Origin: an uncultured Clostridia bacterium
Lineage (GTDB): Bacteria > Bacillota > Clostridia > Christensenellales > Borkfalkiaceae
Reading direction: 5' to 3'
Assembly (NCBI GenBank): GCA_947630365.1
Contig: CANRHI010000010.1
Span: 1-35,150 of the forward strand
DNA: 35,150 bases
The notes below the pieces were generated by a model, which was given only the letters and a program-made list of their open reading frames with translations, was not told where the DNA came from and did no database searches. Positions 33,863-35,150 of the stretch are shown here, piece by piece; the first letter of the stretch is position 1, and each line of letters begins with the position of its first letter. The translations under genes were made by a program, and so were the position numbers.

Positions 33863-34867
33863 GTGAAAGACGAAGAATTGTTGAAAACCGCGGCGGCGCT
33901 CCTTCCCGAGTGGTTCCGCGCGCATAGGCGGCAGCTCCCGTGGAGGGAACACCGCACGCCGTATACCGCGCTCGTCGCCGAGCTCATGCTGCAGCAGACG
34001 CGCGTCGAGGCGGCGCGGGAGCGGTACGTCGAATTCTTGCGCCGCTTCCCCACGGCGGAGGCGCTCGCCCGCGCTTCGGAGGACGAAGTCCTCAAGGCGT
34101 GGGAGGGGCTCGGCTACTATTCCCGCGCCAAAAATCTGCAAAAAGCCGCAAAGATCATTGCCGAAGAAGGCTTTCCCACCACCTTCGAAGGGGTGCGCGC
34201 CCTCCCCGGGGTGGGGGATTACACGGCGGGGGCGGTGTGCTCCATCGCCCTCGGGCTCAAGACCCCCGCGGTGGACGGGAACGTGGTGCGCGTTCTTTCC
34301 CGCCTCCTTGCGGACGGCAGGCAGGCGGACGACGGTCTGAAAAAGGAGTATGCCGAGCGGCTCGTTTGCGTTTATCCCGCGGAGGCGGGGGATTTTACCG
34401 AGGGGCTCATGGAGCTCGGCGCGCTTGTGTGCGTTCCGAACGGCGAGCCCGCCTGCCCCGCCTGCCCTTGGCGGGAAATTTGCCGCGCTCACCTTGCGGG
34501 GAGGGAGTCGGATTTCCCCGTCCGCGCCGAAAAGAAGCCCCGCACGGTGCAGGAGCTGAATGTGTTCGTCGTAAAGTGCGGTGGCGCGTATGCCCTTCGG
34601 CGGCGGGGGAAGGGGCTCCTCTCCGGGCTGTGGGAATTCCCCAATGCGCCCAAGGAGGAGGGGTTTCCCGCATGGCTCTCCTCCGCGCGCCTCATTGCCC
34701 AAAAGCAGGCGACCCACCTCTTTTCCCATGTCGAATGGCGCATGACGGGCTATTTTCTCGAACTTTCCACTCCTCCCGAAGGCGAGCTCTTTCTGACCGC
34801 GCGGGAAATAAAGGAGCGTTACGCCCTCCCCTCCGCCTTCAAGCCCTTCACCCCGTGGCTGGAGTGA
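33863..34867 (+). CDS. mutY: A/G-specific adenine DNA glycosylase
   Basis: A 334-residue DNA repair enzyme that removes adenine mispaired with 8-oxoguanine or guanine. It starts with GTG at 33863, 2 nt after the fhs stop; the first in-frame ATG is inside the catalytic domain at residue 42, so it is too late. The catalytic Glu40 is in ELMLQQTRVE, the helix-hairpin-helix is LPGVGDYTAGAV (about 114-125), and Asp138 is in PAVDGNVVRVLSR. The 4Fe-4S ligands are Cys190, 198, 201 and 207 (GALVCVPNGEPACPACPWREIC in two parts). The C-terminal NUDIX-like domain (NVFVVKCGG, GLLSGLWEFPNA) recognises 8-oxoguanine. No classical ribosome site is visible, so translation may depend on coupling to fhs. Confidence 0.95.
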   Translation: MKDEELLKTAAALLPEWFRAHRRQLPWREHRTPYTALVAELMLQQTRVEAARERYVEFLRRFPTAEALARASEDEVLKAWEGLGYYSRAKNLQKAAKIIAEEGFPTTFEGVRALPGVGDYTAGAVCSIALGLKTPAVDGNVVRVLSRLLADGRQADDGLKKEYAERLVCVYPAEAGDFTEGLMELGALVCVPNGEPACPACPWREICRAHLAGRESDFPVRAEKKPRTVQELNVFVVKCGGAYALRRRGKGLLSGLWEFPNAPKEEGFPAWLSSARLIAQKQATHLFSHVEWRMTGYFLELSTPPEGELFLTAREIKERYALPSAFKPFTPWLE

Positions 34868-35150
34868 GGGGGGGCCCTACCCTTCGGGGAAGGGGAGGGT
34901 GGCTGCCCTTGGGCAGACGGGTGGGGATGGGCGTGGGGGGGAAGCGCGAAAGGCAACCCCCACCACCGCCTATGGCGGAGCCGCCCCCTTCAAAGGGGGT
35001 AGCTTCATGCCCTCCCCCTTATACTTGAGGGGGAGGGGTAGGGGCGGGGGTGCCATTCTGCTCCCCGCGCCAACGCGTCATTGATGGTCGAAACCCCCAG
35101 CGGGAGCTGGGGAGAATAGAGTAAGCAGAGGCGATGAGGGAGTAGACAAA
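34868..35150. repeat. G/C-tract repeat block at the right edge
   Basis: It has CCACCGCCTATGGCGGAGCC (about 34964; compare about 24920), then the 47-bp box at 35006-35052 (CATGCCCTCCCCCTTATAC...) that also occurs at 14286-14332. CCCCAGC (35095-35101) and GCTGGGG (35106-35112) form a 7-bp stem. No gene was supported up to the edge, and no terminator with a T-run after mutY was seen. Confidence 0.65.

Noticed and set aside
35095..35112. Terminator after mutY at the right edge
   Set aside because: The 7-bp stem has no T-run after it on the + strand; on the - strand only GGTTTCG follows.

Overview
The window is a GC-rich (roughly 60 %), densely coding stretch in which every supported gene lies on the + strand. 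Low-GC-type Shine-Dalgarno sites, a SipW/ER-type signal peptidase, BspA-like leucine-rich repeats (LRR_5), a single-chain clostridial-type PurL, and an IMP cyclohydrolase separate from AICAR transformylase all point to an uncultured, probably gut-associated, member of the Clostridia (Bacillota). I cannot place it more precisely from sequence alone.

Region 1 (1-13781) is a secretion/surface operon: two small proteins with SipW-type export signals, a third related protein cut off by the left edge, a dedicated SipW-type signal peptidase, and a giant 3479-residue LRR_5 surface protein with the same kind of signal. Gaps are 1-2 nt or overlaps downstream of 2113. The operon ends at a strong intrinsic terminator (13856-13899).

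Region 2 (13782-16429) is a repeat-rich accessory stretch: a promoter and an unrecognised 165-residue protein, a truncated PfkB-type sugar kinase start abutting the decayed end of an IS3-family element, and a promoter with a lipoprotein gene.

Region 3 (16474-34867) is a de novo purine locus: promoter and attenuator-like leader, then purE, purC, purF, purM, [TIR-coiled-coil-LRR gene, zinc-ribbon-LRR gene], purN, purO, purH (AICAR transformylase only), purD, purL (PurL+PurQ fused), fhs and mutY. Together they supply nearly every step from PRPP to IMP, plus the 10-formyl-THF used twice in the route; purB and purK are not in the window. Five wide gaps between genes are filled with G/C-tract palindromes and dispersed inverted repeats. 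By contrast purM-TIR-LRR-LRR-purN is packed tightly with no such repeats.

The best candidates for something undescribed are (a) the TIR-LRR plus zinc-ribbon-LRR pair embedded in the purine operon, whose larger gene shows a sharp base-composition break at the start of its repeat array, and (b) the SipW-dependent surface operon built around a giant LRR protein.
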